Positions 5,827 through 6,400 of a DNA stretch of 6,400 bases are shown piece by piece. Origin of the DNA: Promethearchaeota archaeon (GTDB lineage: Archaea; Asgardarchaeota; Lokiarchaeia; Sigynarchaeales; MK-D1); the NCBI GenBank assembly GCA_016839385.1, contig JAEOUK010000056.1, positions 1 to 6,400 on the forward strand, written 5' to 3'. The notes under the pieces were generated by a model that worked only from the letters and a program-made list of their open reading frames with translations, ran no database searches and was not told the DNA's origin. The number at the start of each line of letters is the position of its first letter. Position 1 is the first letter of the stretch. Made by a program: the position numbers and the translations under genes.

Positions 5827-6400
5827 GTGAAAAATTTTAATGAATTTGTAAAAAATCAATTTCGAGAATTGAAGTTAGATGCACAAACATGGAAAGAGTA
5901 TCGATTTCGAGATTATATGCTTGGAAATTATTCTAAGAAATTCCTGATTAGTACGTTCCTACCTGCATTCCTTTTTTTGTTCTTAGGAGGATTATTTGCT
6001 GCATATATGCTGTATCCGGAGTCTTATTCTATCATGACACACAGCATTAGCACATTAGGAAACTATGTGTTAAATACAGAAGGGTGGTGGGGATTTTCAT
6101 TATCTCTTTTGGCTGGTTGCATATCTTTGATCAGTTTTACATTCTATATTTACCGAAAAATTTCCCATTTATCTCCAAAATTATCGAAATGGTTCCAAGG
6201 GTTATATTTGACAAGTTCAGCAGGAATGTTCTTGATTGCATTCATAGCTGATGCAGAAGTTATGGTATTTGGCTCTTTATTTCATCTAAGATTAATTCAT
6301 TTTCCAATAGCAACGATTTTATTCACGTGTTATATTTTTGGTAGCGTAATTTTGTTAATAGTTTTTTTCCGAGATAACAATCCGAAACTGGGAGGAACAA
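5827..6400 (+). CDS. DUF998-like multi-pass membrane protein (partial, 3' end outside window)
   Basis: An open frame of 191 codons runs off the right edge. It begins at GTG 5827, directly after an in-frame TAG (5824-5826). TGAGGA at 5813-5818, 8 nt upstream, is the best ribosome binding site in the window and supports this start; the next in-frame ATG is at 5917. The N-terminal 37 residues are charged and cytoplasmic-looking (MKNFNEFVKN, then aromatic and basic residues). Hydrophobic helices follow at about residues 39-62, 88-108, 124-141 and 155-181. After the first helix comes YPESYSIMTHSISTLGN, which resembles the extracytoplasmic tyrosine/serine segment following helix 1 of DUF998 proteins (family function unknown). 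Downstream helices with a conserved-looking FHLRLIHFPIA also fit. The 182-nt gap with terminator in front suggests independent transcription from the radical SAM unit. Coding status is firm; the family call is moderate. Confidence 0.65.
   Translation, partial: MKNFNEFVKNQFRELKLDAQTWKEYRFRDYMLGNYSKKFLISTFLPAFLFLFLGGLFAAYMLYPESYSIMTHSISTLGNYVLNTEGWWGFSLSLLAGCISLISFTFYIYRKISHLSPKLSKWFQGLYLTSSAGMFLIAFIADAEVMVFGSLFHLRLIHFPIATILFTCYIFGSVILLIVFFRDNNPKLGGT

Noticed and set aside
5840..5851. ATG at 5840 as start of the membrane protein gene
   Set aside because: It is out of frame with the long open frame and meets a stop after three codons (ATG AAT TTG TAA). GTG 5827 with TGAGGA upstream is better.

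Overview
The window looks like a piece of a low-GC (roughly one third G+C by eye) archaeal genome. The main hints are archaeal-style promoters (A-rich BRE-like element followed by a TATA-like box) placed so close to start codons that transcripts would have short or no leaders, intergenic T-tracts in place of strong hairpin terminators, weak or absent Shine-Dalgarno sequences, and frequent ATA isoleucine codons. An Asgard-type or other mesophilic archaeon would fit, but nothing here fixes the lineage. All seven genes lie on the + strand. No RNA gene, insertion sequence or CRISPR array was seen.

Layout. (1) 102-1409: a single-gene unit for an OFA-type (oxalate:formate antiporter-like) major facilitator, ending in a T-rich terminator region. 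(2) 1507-2988: a two-gene unit with a small beta-class carbonic anhydrase and, 15 nt later, a TauE/SafE-type membrane anion transporter, closed by a T7 tract. (3) 3053-5644: a tight three-gene unit with gaps of 21 and 9 nt. It encodes an isochorismatase-superfamily cysteine hydrolase, a thioredoxin-reductase-like FAD/NAD(P)H oxidoreductase that lacks the redox CxxC, and a short, divergent RlmN/Cfr-like radical SAM protein. A small hairpin plus T6 follows. (4) 5827 to the window end: the first 191 codons of a multi-pass membrane protein resembling DUF998, probably starting at GTG.

How the genes may work together. Units 1 and 2 suggest exchange of small carboxylates or other anions, with CO2/bicarbonate interconversion beside a membrane anion carrier. 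Unit 3 is the most unusual part. The radical SAM protein has only four cysteines: the three of the CxxxCxxC cluster motif and one matching the methyl-carrying C-terminal cysteine of RlmN. The second catalytic cysteine of RlmN and its N-terminal RNA-binding domain are both missing. It sits next to a flavoprotein that could deliver electrons from NAD(P)H and a hydrolase of the amide/isochorismate type. This could be an uncharacterised methylation or small-molecule modification pathway; that is inference from gene order and residues, not a demonstrated system.
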